A stretch of DNA of 64,000 nt from Streptomyces cellostaticus (lineage in GTDB: Bacteria > Actinomycetota > Actinomycetes > Streptomycetales > Streptomycetaceae), in contig NZ_JALLIN010000040.1 of assembly GCF_023630175.1 (NCBI RefSeq), positions 1 to 64,000 on the forward strand. Reading direction: 5' to 3'. Numbering within the stretch: the stretch's first letter is position 1; each line of letters begins with the position of its first letter. This document shows positions 26,175 through 35,420 of the stretch, in pieces. Made by a program: the position numbers and the translations under genes. The notes beneath the pieces were generated by a model. It had not been told where the DNA came from and searched no databases. It saw nothing but the letters and a program-made list of their open reading frames with translations.

Positions 26175-26290
26175 ACATGGTCAGCGTGAGGAGGCGTTTG
26201 TAGCAGCAGATCACGGTGAAGGCCAGGAAGTGGCTCGCCGTCACCGCCATCTGCTGCACCCTCATCTGCTTACGCGGCGTCACCAAGACG
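26175..26290 (-). mobile_element. Possible IS5-type transposase tail
   Basis: The reverse frame ends 'ASHFLAFTVICCYKRL', resembling the C-terminus of IS5-family transposases. Only ~35 codons remain between two genes. Confidence 0.35.
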
Positions 26291-26375
26291 ATGTGGGCGT
26301 CTTGAGGATTGTGTGAGCCTTCTGTATTTGCTCTACGGAGCCGGAGTCCGGCAGGCCTGCGTCCGTACACGCGGC

Positions 26376-27448
26376 CTATGTCCGCAGGACGGGACGGCGC
26401 CTCCGGCCTCGTCGAGGGATGCCGCCATCTATGCCCGTCGGCCCGGCAGGCCCTCTGCGCGTCGGCGCCGGGACGACGAGCTCACCGAGCACGTTGCCGC
26501 CCGCGGTGGCGTAGGCGACCATCATCAGCCGGCCGAGGTCGTGCGGGGCGGCGTCCACGGAGCCCAGGTCGATCCTGGCGTCCTCCATCTCCCAGAAGCG
26601 GTTGGCGGGCATGCCGCCGTACCGGGCGGGGGCAGGTACCCCGCGCAGGAAGAGATCGTGCGGCTCCGTGCCCTCGCCGGGCGCGAACGTGGGGACGGCG
26701 TCCAGGGCGTACCACTCCAGGCGCCCGCCGGTGTACTCGGAGGCGGCCAGTTCGGTGTCGCCGAGTCCGGAGGCCCGTACGGAGAAGGCGTACTCGAGGC
26801 GGTTGTCGTTCCAAGCTGCCGGGCGCCGTCCGGTGGCGCCTTCCGGCTGGGCGGGGGCAGGTGCCCTGGTCTGCCACCACTTGAGCCACGCGGCCGCCGG
26901 CGCGGCGAGGGCGGCCCGGGCGGCCGCATCGAGCCCCAGAGCTTGGGCCTCGGCCGCCGCGGCGGCGCCGTCGGGACCGGTCAGTACGCGCAGGCCGGTG
27001 GCCAGGGCGGCACCGTCCGGCAGCCGACGGTGCAGGGCGGCCGCCAGTCCGCGCGATGCGGGATGCCCGCCCGTGAAGCCGTAGCGGACGGCAAAGACGG
27101 GCAGTTTCGCGGCGAGCGCCGCATCAGCGAGCTGCCGGGCGAAGCGGGCGCCCGCCGTGACCCGCAGCCGCGGATCGGTGCCGGGGGCGGCGGGCTCCTC
27201 CTCGACCAGCCGCTCCAGGGGCTCGGCACCGGGGTCGTAAGGGCGGAAGGCGAACTCGGTAGCCGGGCGCCAGCCGTCCAGAGGGTGCGTGTCGGCGTTG
27301 ACGTCGACCTGGACGGCGGAGCCCGCGTCCTCGCCGACGAACTCGCCGAACTGCCACTGGCGGCTCAGCATCCACAGCGGATCGTGGACGCGTGCGCCAC
27401 CCCGTCGCCGACGCCGTTGTCGCGGGGCACTGGTTCGAAGCGGCTCAC
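26376..27448 (-). pseudogene. Frameshifted large protein, unrecognised family (gene B)
   Basis: GTG at 27448, 5 bp after the stop of the upstream gene, gives 'VSRFEPVPRDNGVGDG'. A missing base near 27387 must be restored to reach 'RVHDPLWMLSRQWQFGEF' and the long remaining frame (about 330 aa). Recognisable blocks include 'VGEDAGSAVQVDV', 'WLKWWQTRAPAP', 'GRLEWYALDAVPTFAP' and 'RFWEMEDARIDLGSVDAAP'. I have no name for this family; it appears soluble. The C-terminus after 'AGGNVLGEL' degenerates into Arg/Gly-rich sequence, suggesting truncation as well. Confidence 0.6.
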
Positions 27449-27453
27449 TGGTC

Positions 27454-28953
27454 TCAGAGCTCCCCGAAACCCACCATGAAGGGCTGCTCGAGCGGCAGTG
27501 GGCCGCGCATCTCGGGCAGGTCGATGAGGTCGAGGGCCCGGATCCGGGCGAGGTCGAAGGTCTCCTCGATGACAGCGTGCACGTCCTGCATCCGCCAGCC
27601 CCGTGACCGGTCGGGCGGCACGGCCAGCAGCAGGGCTTGCGGGGCGCGGGCACCGGGTCGAGCCGCGTGGAAGGCGAAGGCGGCGACTTCCTCCGCCGTA
27701 CCCGGTTCACGTCCCTCCCACGGGACCGATTCCGTCCAGGCGTCCACCACCAGGCCCGCGAGGCTGTGCGGATCGGGGGTCGCGGTGGATCCGGTGCCCG
27801 TGACGGCGTCGGTAGCCAGGACGCAGCAGGAGCGTGCCGCCGACCGCCCGCTGCCCAGTGCCTCGCGGGCAGCCAGCAGTGCGGCGAGGTCCTGCCCGGA
27901 GCGTACGCCGTCCAGCAGCGCGAGGGCGCTGCGCACCCGGCGGGAGGTGAGGTTGACGGCGAAGGCGTCCTGGTTGCTGTGGGCGAGCCAGCCCGAGCGG
28001 AGCACCGCCGCCGTCGTGGCATGGTGCAGGGAGGGAGCCACGAGGTACCCGTCGCTGGCGATGCGGTGCGCGGGCTCCGCGGGTGCCACGTCCACCAGCC
28101 AGCCGTAGGCGCCGGTCCGCAGCCCGGACGGCTGGTCGCGGGTTGCGGCCAGGCGGGCGGTGGCCAGCGAGGTCACCCAGGCGTCGAGGCGGTGGGCGGC
28201 GGTGTCCAGGCACTCGCACAACAGGCGTTCCACCAGCGGCAGGTCGAGTTCGGCCTGTTCCTCGAGGAAGACGACGTCCTCGGCCAGGCTCCGCAGCCGG
28301 CCGAGTATCGCGCGCCAGCGGTCGACCATGTCCGGGTCCTGCCACAGCTCCGACCCGACGAAACCGGCGAAGAACCCGGCGATGATGCCGCTCGCCACGA
28401 TGGGCACGCCCAGCGCGTACAGCACGCCGGCGGAGTCCGAATCCACCAGCGGTGCCAGGCGGGCCTTGATGTCGGCCCCTTCGGCCCTGAGGAAGACGAG
28501 CTCCGGCGGGGCCTCGGTCGCCGGGTCCCAGGCGGCAAAGGTGTCCAGACGTGCGAAGGCGATGTCAGCGAGGGCGGTCAGTGGGCGGTCGGCGACGAGG
28601 TCGAGCATCTCCGGTGCGGGTTCGGTCATGGCCGAGAGTTCGGTTCGGGGCGGCGCCTGGGGTCCGCGCACGGCGAAGGGGCTGGTGGCGCCGACTACGC
28701 CGATCGTGGCAGGGGGCGCGAAGGACCGTCTGACGTTGACGGGGTCGTTGTTGCTGCGCCGGATCCGGCGGGAGGAGGGCCGGAGGCTGAGCAGGTCGAG
28801 CAGGACCGCGTCCTGGTCGAGCCCTGTTCCCACCCTTGGAGCGCGCGGGATTCTCAGGGCGAAGGCGTCATGGACGGAGGCCACCACGGCGGTGACGATC
28901 TCCGGTGCGACGAGCACAGCCCTTGCGGCGGGGCGATACGGCTTCCTGGTCAC
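27454..28953 (-). CDS. Large protein of unrecognised family (gene A)
   Basis: About 499 aa from a GTG at 28953 (starts at 29052 or further in are possible; no strong RBS). Blocks with clear coding character include 'VASVHDAFALRIPRAPRVG', 'LVASGIIAGF'-like glycine-rich sequence near residue 195 ('VPIVASGIIAGFFAG'), 'GLRTGAYGWLVDVAP', 'ASDGYLVAPSLHHATTAAVL' and 'RRVRSALALLDGVRSGQDL'. It has no signal peptide. It is tightly coupled to gene B (5-bp gap). Seen: long intact frame, operon. Function is not known to me. The two proteins may be parts of one assembly. Confidence 0.65.
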   Translation of the reverse strand: MTRKPYRPAARAVLVAPEIVTAVVASVHDAFALRIPRAPRVGTGLDQDAVLLDLLSLRPSSRRIRRSNNDPVNVRRSFAPPATIGVVGATSPFAVRGPQAPPRTELSAMTEPAPEMLDLVADRPLTALADIAFARLDTFAAWDPATEAPPELVFLRAEGADIKARLAPLVDSDSAGVLYALGVPIVASGIIAGFFAGFVGSELWQDPDMVDRWRAILGRLRSLAEDVVFLEEQAELDLPLVERLLCECLDTAAHRLDAWVTSLATARLAATRDQPSGLRTGAYGWLVDVAPAEPAHRIASDGYLVAPSLHHATTAAVLRSGWLAHSNQDAFAVNLTSRRVRSALALLDGVRSGQDLAALLAAREALGSGRSAARSCCVLATDAVTGTGSTATPDPHSLAGLVVDAWTESVPWEGREPGTAEEVAAFAFHAARPGARAPQALLLAVPPDRSRGWRMQDVHAVIEETFDLARIRALDLIDLPEMRGPLPLEQPFMVGFGEL

Positions 28954-29411
28954 GACCAGAAAGACCGCAGTACGGTGATGGCCGTTACGATCACGGGCGC
29001 CCAGTCCAGAAAGGCTTGACGCAAGGTCAGAGCGCTCTCGTGACAGGCGCAATGCTCGTGCTGGTCCATCGGTGCCTCACCTCACTTGAAGGCCGAGAGC
29101 AGTGCGCCGCCGACGTCCGGCAGGGTACGGGCGGTGTCGGTCGCCGCGTGGGTCCGTGGCTGTGGCGCGGGCAGCACAGCGCGCACCAGCCGGCGGCGTA
29201 CGCCGAGGCGCGCTCGACGTCGCCGAGTTCGAGGTGGGTCCCGACATCCGACGCTCGGAGTGCGCCTCTTTTCAGCCATGCTCTTATCGCGTCTGTGTAC
29301 GGAAAGGTACTTCCTCGAAAGGCCATGCACCTGACAATCTTGCAACGACCACTCGTTTCGTACGGCCCGGCCGGTGCCCTCAGCACGGCCGGGCCGTCTT
29401 CGGAGGACGCA
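28954..29411. promoter_or_regulatory. Divergent region with 5'-leader hairpin before subtilase
   Basis: A 12-bp perfect stem (29362-29373 with 29386-29397, 12-nt loop) sits 5 nt ahead of the GGAGG and 15 nt ahead of the TTG start of the subtilase. It would lie in the mRNA leader and could attenuate transcription or mask the RBS. The rest should hold the divergent promoters. Confidence 0.6.
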
Positions 29412-31211
29412 TTGATACCCCACATATCCAGCCGCCCTAGACGCACGCTGGTGCTGGCCGCCGCGCTCGGCGCCGCCCTCGCGTTCGGCGCCCCAGGAGC
29501 CCTCGCGGGCACGCTCCCCGTCGTCCCCTCCACCGCACCGGCCGCCAAGGCCCACGCTCCGGCCGCCGTGCCGGCATCCCAGACGGCGACCTGGGTGGCC
29601 GGGACCCGTGCCTACCTCGTGATCACCGCCCCCGGCGACAGTTCGGCGGTCCGCTCGGCGATCACGTCCAACGGCGGCACCGTCTTCTCGAACTTCGACG
29701 CCATCGGCGTGATCGTCGCCCACTCGGCGTCCAGCTCATTCGCCGCGACCATGCGCGGCGTCGGCGGCGTGCAGCAGGTCGGCGCCACCCGTACCTCGGA
29801 CGTCCCGGCCGCCGCCTACGACCCGGCGCTCCCGCCCAATCCGGCCCAGGCCTCGACCCCTGCCGGAGAACCGGTCCGGGCCGACATGAGCCAGATCAAG
29901 GCCGACCAGGCCTGGGCCGTGAACCCGGGCTCCGCCTCCGTCACGGTCGGCATCCTCGACACCGGTGTGGACGACCAGCACCAGGACCTGGCGCCCAACT
30001 TCGACGCGGCCGACTCTGTCTCCTGCGCCTACGGCAAGCCCGACACCCGTGCCGGGGCGTGGCGGGACGTCGACACGCACGGCACCCACGTAGCGGGCAC
30101 CGTCGCCGCGGCCAAGAACGGCAAGGGCGTCGTCGGCGTGGCACCCGGGGTGAAGATCGCCGCGGTCCGGGTCGCCGAGCCGGGCAACTCCTTCTTCTTC
30201 GCCGAGAACACCATCTGCGGCTTCGTCTGGGCCGGTGACCACGGCTTCAAGGTCACCAACAACAGCTACTACACAGACCCGTGGCAGTTCAACTGCCCGG
30301 ACAACATCGACCAGGCCGCCATCATCGAGGGCGTCAAGCGCGCCCAGGAGTACGCCGAGGGCAAGGGCTCCCTCCAGATCGCCGCCGCGGGCAACGAGAA
30401 CTACGACCTCGCCCACAAGACGACCGACTCCGCGAGCCCGAACGACTCGACGCCGGTCACCCGCACCATCACCAACGCCTGCCTCGACATCCCGACCGAA
30501 CTGCCGGGCGTGGTCACGGTCGCGGCCAACGGCACGGGCGTCACCAAGGCTTCGTTCTCCAACTACGGTCAGGGCGTCATCGACGTCGCGGCGCCGGGCA
30601 GCAGCGTGTACTCCACGGTCCCCGGCGGCGGCTACGGCAGCAAGAGCGGCACCTCGATGGCCACCCCGCACGTGGTCGGCGTGGCGGCCCTCATCGCCAG
30701 CGCCAACCCGGGCATCACACCGGCGCAGCTCCGCGCCAAGCTGGCCGCCCAGGCGAACGACATCGCCTGCCCCTCGGACAGCCGCTGCACGGGCACGACG
30801 GCCAACAACTCGTTCTTCGGCGAAGGCCAGGTCGACGCCCTCAAGGCCGTCGGGACCACCCCGCCGCCCGGCACGTACTTCGAGAACCTCACGGACTTCG
30901 CCATCAACGACAACGCGACCGTGGAGAGCCCGATCGCCGTCACCGGTGTGGCCGGCAACGCCCCGGCCACCCTCAAGGTGGGTGTGGACATCAAGCACAC
31001 CTACATCGGTGACCTGAAGGTCGACCTGGTGGCGCCGGACGGCACCGTCTACACGCTGCACAACCGCACAGGCGGCAGCGCCGACAACATCGCCCAGACC
31101 TACACCGTGAACGCCTCCTCGGAGGTCGCGAACGGCACCTGGAAACTGCGCGTCAACGACAACGCCGCCTTCGACACAGGCAAGATCGACGCCTGGAACC
31201 TGACCTTCTAG
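29412..31211 (+). CDS. Secreted S8 (subtilisin-like) protease with P-domain
   Basis: This 599-aa exported serine protease begins with a Sec-type signal ('RRTLVLAAALGAALAFG', cleavage near 'GALAG'). A prodomain with 'AYLVITAPGDSSAVRSAI' and the S8 catalytic domain follow. The triad is Asp183 in 'VGILDTGVDD', His223 in 'DTHGTHVAGT' and Ser415 in 'SGTSMATPHVVG'. The last ~100 residues form a proprotein-convertase P-domain ('DIKHTYIGDLKVDLVAPDGT', 'WKLRVNDNA'). Start: TTG at 29412 with GGAGG at 29402-29406; upstream ATGs would add unrelated sequence before the signal. A hairpin covers the leader. Confidence 0.93.
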   Translation: MIPHISSRPRRTLVLAAALGAALAFGAPGALAGTLPVVPSTAPAAKAHAPAAVPASQTATWVAGTRAYLVITAPGDSSAVRSAITSNGGTVFSNFDAIGVIVAHSASSSFAATMRGVGGVQQVGATRTSDVPAAAYDPALPPNPAQASTPAGEPVRADMSQIKADQAWAVNPGSASVTVGILDTGVDDQHQDLAPNFDAADSVSCAYGKPDTRAGAWRDVDTHGTHVAGTVAAAKNGKGVVGVAPGVKIAAVRVAEPGNSFFFAENTICGFVWAGDHGFKVTNNSYYTDPWQFNCPDNIDQAAIIEGVKRAQEYAEGKGSLQIAAAGNENYDLAHKTTDSASPNDSTPVTRTITNACLDIPTELPGVVTVAANGTGVTKASFSNYGQGVIDVAAPGSSVYSTVPGGGYGSKSGTSMATPHVVGVAALIASANPGITPAQLRAKLAAQANDIACPSDSRCTGTTANNSFFGEGQVDALKAVGTTPPPGTYFENLTDFAINDNATVESPIAVTGVAGNAPATLKVGVDIKHTYIGDLKVDLVAPDGTVYTLHNRTGGSADNIAQTYTVNASSEVANGTWKLRVNDNAAFDTGKIDAWNLTF

Positions 31212-31221
31212 CGCAAGGCCC

Positions 31222-31287
31222 GGCAACGCCCTGCAGATCTGGTCCTGCACAGGCACCACCAACCAGCAGTTCCACCTGCCGGCCTGA
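31222..31287 (+). pseudogene. Ricin-B-type lectin domain remnant
   Basis: Ten bases after the protease stop the frame reads 'GNALQIWSCTGTTNQQFHL', then Pro-Ala-stop. This is the last repeat of a beta-trefoil (QxW) carbohydrate-binding domain. No start precedes it. It may be the tail of an adjacent lectin-bearing enzyme or of an ancestral longer protease. Confidence 0.6.
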
Positions 31288-32090
31288 CAAACCGCACGGC
31301 CGCCGTCCGCGGCCCCGAACCGGTCACCACCGCCGCCCTGCCTTGGACCGCCGACTGCGGCGGCCCGGAGCAGGGCGGCGTCAGCACGACGAGGCTACGA
31401 GCACCCCGCCTGGCTCATCTGACCGGTCTTCAGCATGATCTAGGGTCCGTATTCAAACGGATCTTGCCCAGATCAGGAACGATGCGAGGGCGACCGCTGC
31501 TTCATAGGAGGTCGCAGCCGTCCTCGGCCGCTGCGTGGACGGGCCGGCCGGCGGGCGCTGCTTTTGGCACGGTCAGTGCGGGTACACGCGTGTCGAGGCC
31601 GTACGGCACGCAGGTCACGGGGTCGGTGATGCCGACGGCGGGCCCGCGCAGTTCCGGGAGTGGCCGTCGGCGTCTTTGCCGACCAGCCAGGCGCCGACCG
31701 CCAGCGGCAGGGCGAAGAAGGCCAGGGTGCGCTCGAGCACGGGTGGGCGGGAGGGAGGGCCGCTCAGGCGGTCTGCACGACGTCGTCCTGGCGCAGCGGC
31801 ACCGCGCCCTCAGCGTGCTTCAGCGCCTGCCGGGCAGCGACCATCGCCGGACCCTCGACGCCCTGCTCCCGGCAGCGCGCCCACCACGGACGCAGTTCGT
31901 ACGCGCTGCTCTCAGCGGAGCTGGCAGCGGGTGAGCGGACTGTCGGGGATGACGAGAGCGGGGTACACCCCGCACATCAGTGGGCAGCCTAGCCAACCAA
32001 CCACCTCGTCACGCGCAGCAGTTCACGAGAAGAAGCAGGTCATGGCCCTGTGCGGCACGTCAACGACGAGAGTCCGACATCGTGTGGGAG
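31288..32090. other. Gene-poor stretch with short decayed fragments
   Basis: Three reverse-strand scraps are visible. About 31453-31518 encodes 'SYEAAVALASFLIWARSV', like an IS5 transposase end. 31764-31940 encodes 'LRPWWARCREQGVEGPAM' and 'ARQALKHAEGAVPLRQ' with good codon bias but no start. A 41-codon frame at 31615-31740 starts 'VLERTLAFFALPLAVGAWL'. I assign none of them a function. Confidence 0.3.
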
Positions 32091-32789
32091 CTACCCGGGT
32101 AAGGCGGCTGTCGCCGTGGTGCGTCGGTCGGCTGCGGCGCGGCTGCGGGCGCTGTCGGCGGGGTGGATGCCGTAGCTGGCCGGGTCGCGGCCGATCAGGT
32201 CGCGGTGCAGGCGGCGTATCCGCAGCGCCAGGTCGAGGTGGAGGCGGGGGCGCCTATCGCGGACCTCGGCGATCGTACGGGCGTTGACACCCAGGCGCAG
32301 GGCGAGTGTGGTGGCGGGCCATCCGGCACGTGCCAAGTCGGCCAACAGCCGCGATGCTTCCGCGGAGTCGGTCAGGCCCGGGGCGTCGGGGGTGCGACGG
32401 TGGGGGAGCGGGATGCCGAGGATGGCGTCCGCAGTGGTGCGGGCGATGTTCCGGACTGTGGTGCCTTGCGTGGGGGTCCGGAGCACGCGGCGGATCAGGG
32501 TCACGGAGAGCCCGGCTCGGTCGGCGATGTCCTGCGCGGACATGCCGTGCTCGCGCAGCCGGACCGCCCACCGAGCGGCGGCGTGCGGTGGGACACGGGT
32601 GGACAGACCGCGCGCGCGGTCCTGGTCGCGCCGGCGGCGGGCACGCAGTGCTGCGTGGCGGCACTCGGCACGGGTACAGCCGTAGTCGGCGCACGATGCC
32701 TGGCCGTGACGGACTGACGACCGCCGCGGCCGACGCCGGCGCGCGGCCGGCACGGCGACGGAAGCGGACTGCTCCCCGGTGAGTGGCAT
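32091..32789 (-). CDS. HTH-domain DNA-binding protein
   Basis: This basic protein of about 232 aa is Arg-rich in its first 70 residues with a Cys cluster 'SCADYGCTRAECRHA' that could bind metal. Two helix-turn-helix-like segments follow: 'MSAQDIADRAGLSVTLIRRV' and 'ATTLALRLGVNARTIAEVRD'. Proteins of this build occur on actinomycete plasmids and integrative elements, but the exact family is unknown to me. The ATG at 32789 has AGGAA upstream. An ATG at 32882 would extend it without an RBS. Confidence 0.6.
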   Translation of the reverse strand: MPLTGEQSASVAVPAARRRRPRRSSVRHGQASCADYGCTRAECRHAALRARRRRDQDRARGLSTRVPPHAAARWAVRLREHGMSAQDIADRAGLSVTLIRRVLRTPTQGTTVRNIARTTADAILGIPLPHRRTPDAPGLTDSAEASRLLADLARAGWPATTLALRLGVNARTIAEVRDRRPRLHLDLALRIRRLHRDLIGRDPASYGIHPADSARSRAAADRRTTATAALPG

Positions 32790-32910
32790 GGCGATTCCTG
32801 CTGCGAGTGCGGTGTGTCGGCTCACGTTACGCGCCGCCACCGACAAAGCAGCCCCGTTGGGCACGCGATAGCTGAGCAGCATCCGAAGGACCGCATCCCA
32901 TGAGGACGAC

Positions 32911-32984
32911 GCAGCGTGGTTGTCACCAACAAGGCACGCGGCTTGTCACAGATGCTCATTCAGCAGCCTTTCTGTCACCAGTCC
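32911..32984 (+). repeat. Second copy of the mobile-element subterminal block
   Basis: Three TGTCAC-centred units at 32920, 32943 and 32971 align in order and spacing with the reverse complement of 20731-20806. It is probably an end of a related element left after decay or imprecise loss. It forms the 3' end of the XRE-cupin gene. Confidence 0.65.
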
Positions 32985-33585
32985 CGCGACCAGCCGCTGG
33001 AGGGGTGCGCGGCCGTAGGCGCTCGCCCTGCGGTCCGAACATGATCAGGTACTCGACGGGACCGCCGGGGCTGGCGTTCGCCACCCCGTGCGGGGTGCGG
33101 GTGTCGAACTCGGCGACGTCCCCGGGGGTCAGGATGAGGTCTTGGTCGCCGAGCGCGAGCCACAGCCGCCCGTACAGGACGCACAGCCACTCGTGGCCGT
33201 CGTGGGAGATCTGACGGGGCCGCGCGGGCGGGTCCTCGAGGGCGGGCAGGATGTGCTTGTGGGCGTGCAGGCCGCCGACGTACCGGGTCAGCGGCAGCAC
33301 CGCCTTGTCGTCGCCGAAGCTCAGCGGCGCCGTAGCGCGCGGCTCGGCCGCGGGGGCGGGTGCGGCGCCGGCCAGCTCGTCCAGGGAGACGCCGTACTCC
33401 TTCGACAGCTGCAGCACTGCCTCCAGGGTGGGCTTGCGCCGGCCGGTCTCGATCCGCGACAGCGTGCTGGTCGAGATGCCGGTCGCACAGCTGACACCGG
33501 CGAGCGTCGCGCCATGCCGCTCGCGCGCGGCCCGCAGCCGGGGCCCCATCGCGGCCAGTGTGCCGTCCACGTCGTCGACTGCCAC
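32956..33585 (-). CDS. XRE-cupin transcriptional regulator
   Basis: This 209-aa regulator has an N-terminal HTH_3 domain ('CATGISTSTLSRIETGRRKP', residues ~30-65) and a C-terminal cupin ('HDGHEWLCVLYGRLWLALGD', 'FDTRTPHGVANA', ~110-190). It probably senses a small ligand in the cupin pocket. The GTG at 33585 follows AAGGAGCGGGAGG. It is divergent from the epoxide hydrolase, a likely target. The last ~10 codons and the stop lie in transposon-derived sequence, so the original C-terminus may be lost. Confidence 0.9.
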   Translation of the reverse strand: MAVDDVDGTLAAMGPRLRAARERHGATLAGVSCATGISTSTLSRIETGRRKPTLEAVLQLSKEYGVSLDELAGAAPAPAAEPRATAPLSFGDDKAVLPLTRYVGGLHAHKHILPALEDPPARPRQISHDGHEWLCVLYGRLWLALGDQDLILTPGDVAEFDTRTPHGVANASPGGPVEYLIMFGPQGERLRPRTPPAAGRGTGDRKAAE

Positions 33586-33734
33586 CCTCCCGCTCCTTAC
33601 TTGCCGTGCCGCTCCATCGCCCTGTCCTGCAAGTTTGCCAGAATGGCAAGCCTGGTCGCGTCGGGCGGGTGCCGCGCCCCATGATCGATGGGTAGCCGCC
33701 TCCCTCCCCCCCCCCGCGATCCGAGGAGAAGCCC

Positions 33735-34733
33735 ATGCAGCCCATGCAGCCCGAGCCGACCGCCGAGCTCCGCCACCGCACCGTCGAGGCTCCGGCCGGG
33801 CGCCTGCACCTGGTGGAGCAGGGCATCGGCCCGCTGGTCCTGCTCGTGCACGGCTTCCCCGAGTCCTGGTACTCCTGGCGCCGCCAACTCCCGGCCCTCG
33901 CCGCGGCCGGGTACCGGGCAGTGGCGATCGACGTGCGCGGCTACGGCCGCTCCTCCAAGCCGGAGGCGACCGACGCCTACCGCATGCTCGACCTGGTGGA
34001 GGACAACGTCGCCGTCGTGCGCGCCCTCGGCGAGGAGAACGCGGTGGTCGTCGGCCACGACTGGGGCTCCAACATCGCCGCCACCTCCGCCCTGCTCCAC
34101 CCCGAGGTCTTCCGCGCCGTCGGCCTGCTGAGCGTCCCCTACGCGCCGCCCGGCGGTCCCCGCCCCACCGACATCTTCGGCCAGATCGGCGGCCCCGAGC
34201 AGGAGTTCTACGTCTCCTACTTCCAGAAGCCCGGCCGCGCCGAGGCGGAGATCGAGCCCGACGTCCGGGGCTGGCTCGCGGGCTTCTACACGGCCCTGTC
34301 CGCCGACACCATGCCCGCCCAGGGCGAGCCCGACCCGCACTTCGTCGCCCGCGGCGGCGGCCGGCTGCGCGACCGCTTCCCCACGGGAGTCCTCCCGGCC
34401 TGGCTGAGCGAGGACGACCTCGACGTCTACGCCGGGGAGTTCGAGCGCACAGGGATCACCGGCGCACTCAACCGCTACCGCAACATGGACCGAGACTGGG
34501 AAGACCTCGCCCCGCACCGCGGAGCCCCGATCAAGCAGCCGTCCCTGTTCATCGGCGGCGCCCTGGACGCCTCCACCACCTGGCTGTCCGACGCCATCGA
34601 CACCTACTCCACCACTCTCCCCGGCCTGTCGGCCTCCCACCTCTTGGACGGCTGCGGCCACTGGATCCAGCAGGAGCGCCCTGATGAGGTCAACCGCCTG
34701 CTGACCGACTGGCTTGCCACCCTCCAGGGGTGA
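33735..34733 (+). CDS. Epoxide hydrolase-like alpha/beta hydrolase
   Basis: This 332-aa enzyme has the oxyanion motif 'HGFPESWYSWR' (~38-48), nucleophile Asp in 'VVGHDWGSNIA' (~112) and catalytic His in 'DGCGHWIQQERPDEVN' near the C-terminus. These are hallmarks of soluble epoxide hydrolases, which open epoxides to diols. Start: ATG at 33735 after GAGGAGAAGCCC. It is divergent from the XRE-cupin regulator with 149 bp between starts. There is no export signal. Confidence 0.9.
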   Translation: MQPMQPEPTAELRHRTVEAPAGRLHLVEQGIGPLVLLVHGFPESWYSWRRQLPALAAAGYRAVAIDVRGYGRSSKPEATDAYRMLDLVEDNVAVVRALGEENAVVVGHDWGSNIAATSALLHPEVFRAVGLLSVPYAPPGGPRPTDIFGQIGGPEQEFYVSYFQKPGRAEAEIEPDVRGWLAGFYTALSADTMPAQGEPDPHFVARGGGRLRDRFPTGVLPAWLSEDDLDVYAGEFERTGITGALNRYRNMDRDWEDLAPHRGAPIKQPSLFIGGALDASTTWLSDAIDTYSTTLPGLSASHLLDGCGHWIQQERPDEVNRLLTDWLATLQG

Positions 34734-35420
34734 ACCAGACGGGCTACCTGGGCAGCTTGGCGGTTCGTCCGGAGTCGTCCTGTCGCAATGCAGGTGTCTC
34801 TTGATCTTGTTGGGAGCTGCGGCGTCGCCACCGTGACTGAGACGGCCGGGGTGCGGCGTATCAATCGATCGTGGCTTCTCGATGGACATCGTCCGGGCAG
34901 CAGCGGAGATCCTCACCCTCCCGAGTGACGGAACCGACAGGTGCCGTGAGAATCGAGCCCTCAGCGACAGTCCCTGTCCCGTCTCATTAGGTCTTGCAGA
35001 GACAGGGTCGCTGACCTGCGGGCTGACAGGTTGAGTCGAGACTCAGGGCAGGTGGAACGGGGCGTCTCGGGAGAGCCGTGGACGGAGCCGAGCGCTCGTC
35101 TCATCGATCATGCCGAGGGAGGGGGTCCTGAGCTGGGATTCTCGGTCTGCTTCTGGTCACCGAGCGCCGTACGACCGGGCGCTGGTGCAGGTGGTCCCGC
35201 CGCTACTGAGATTCCTCGCGTGATGTCGCTGGACGGTCTGCCCTGACCTGCCGCCACCAATGGCTGTGGCGCGACACCAGGCGAAGATCATCAGTAACGG
35301 CGGCCCTACCGTCCCGGGCTGACGGAGACCCCGGCGCGAGCTGCCATCATGGGCACGGTGAAGACCCCGCCGGAGCGGGGTCTTCACTGTGCGGTCAGGC
35401 TGGTGACCGTGGTACGGGTG
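34734..35420. other. Intergenic, ends with a terminator
   Basis: No gene is supported on either strand. The only clear structure is the hairpin at 35358-35387. Confidence 0.35.
35358..35387. terminator. Terminator of the secreted-protein gene
   Basis: A perfect 12-bp stem GTGAAGACCCCG / CGGGGTCTTCAC (35358-35369, 35376-35387) with a 6-nt loop lies 33 bp beyond the stop of the reverse-strand gene. Confidence 0.85.

Noticed and set aside
29736-31262. 508-codon reverse frame opposite the subtilase
   Set aside because: It mirrors the high-GC third positions of the subtilase; the protease has catalytic motifs, signal and RBS.
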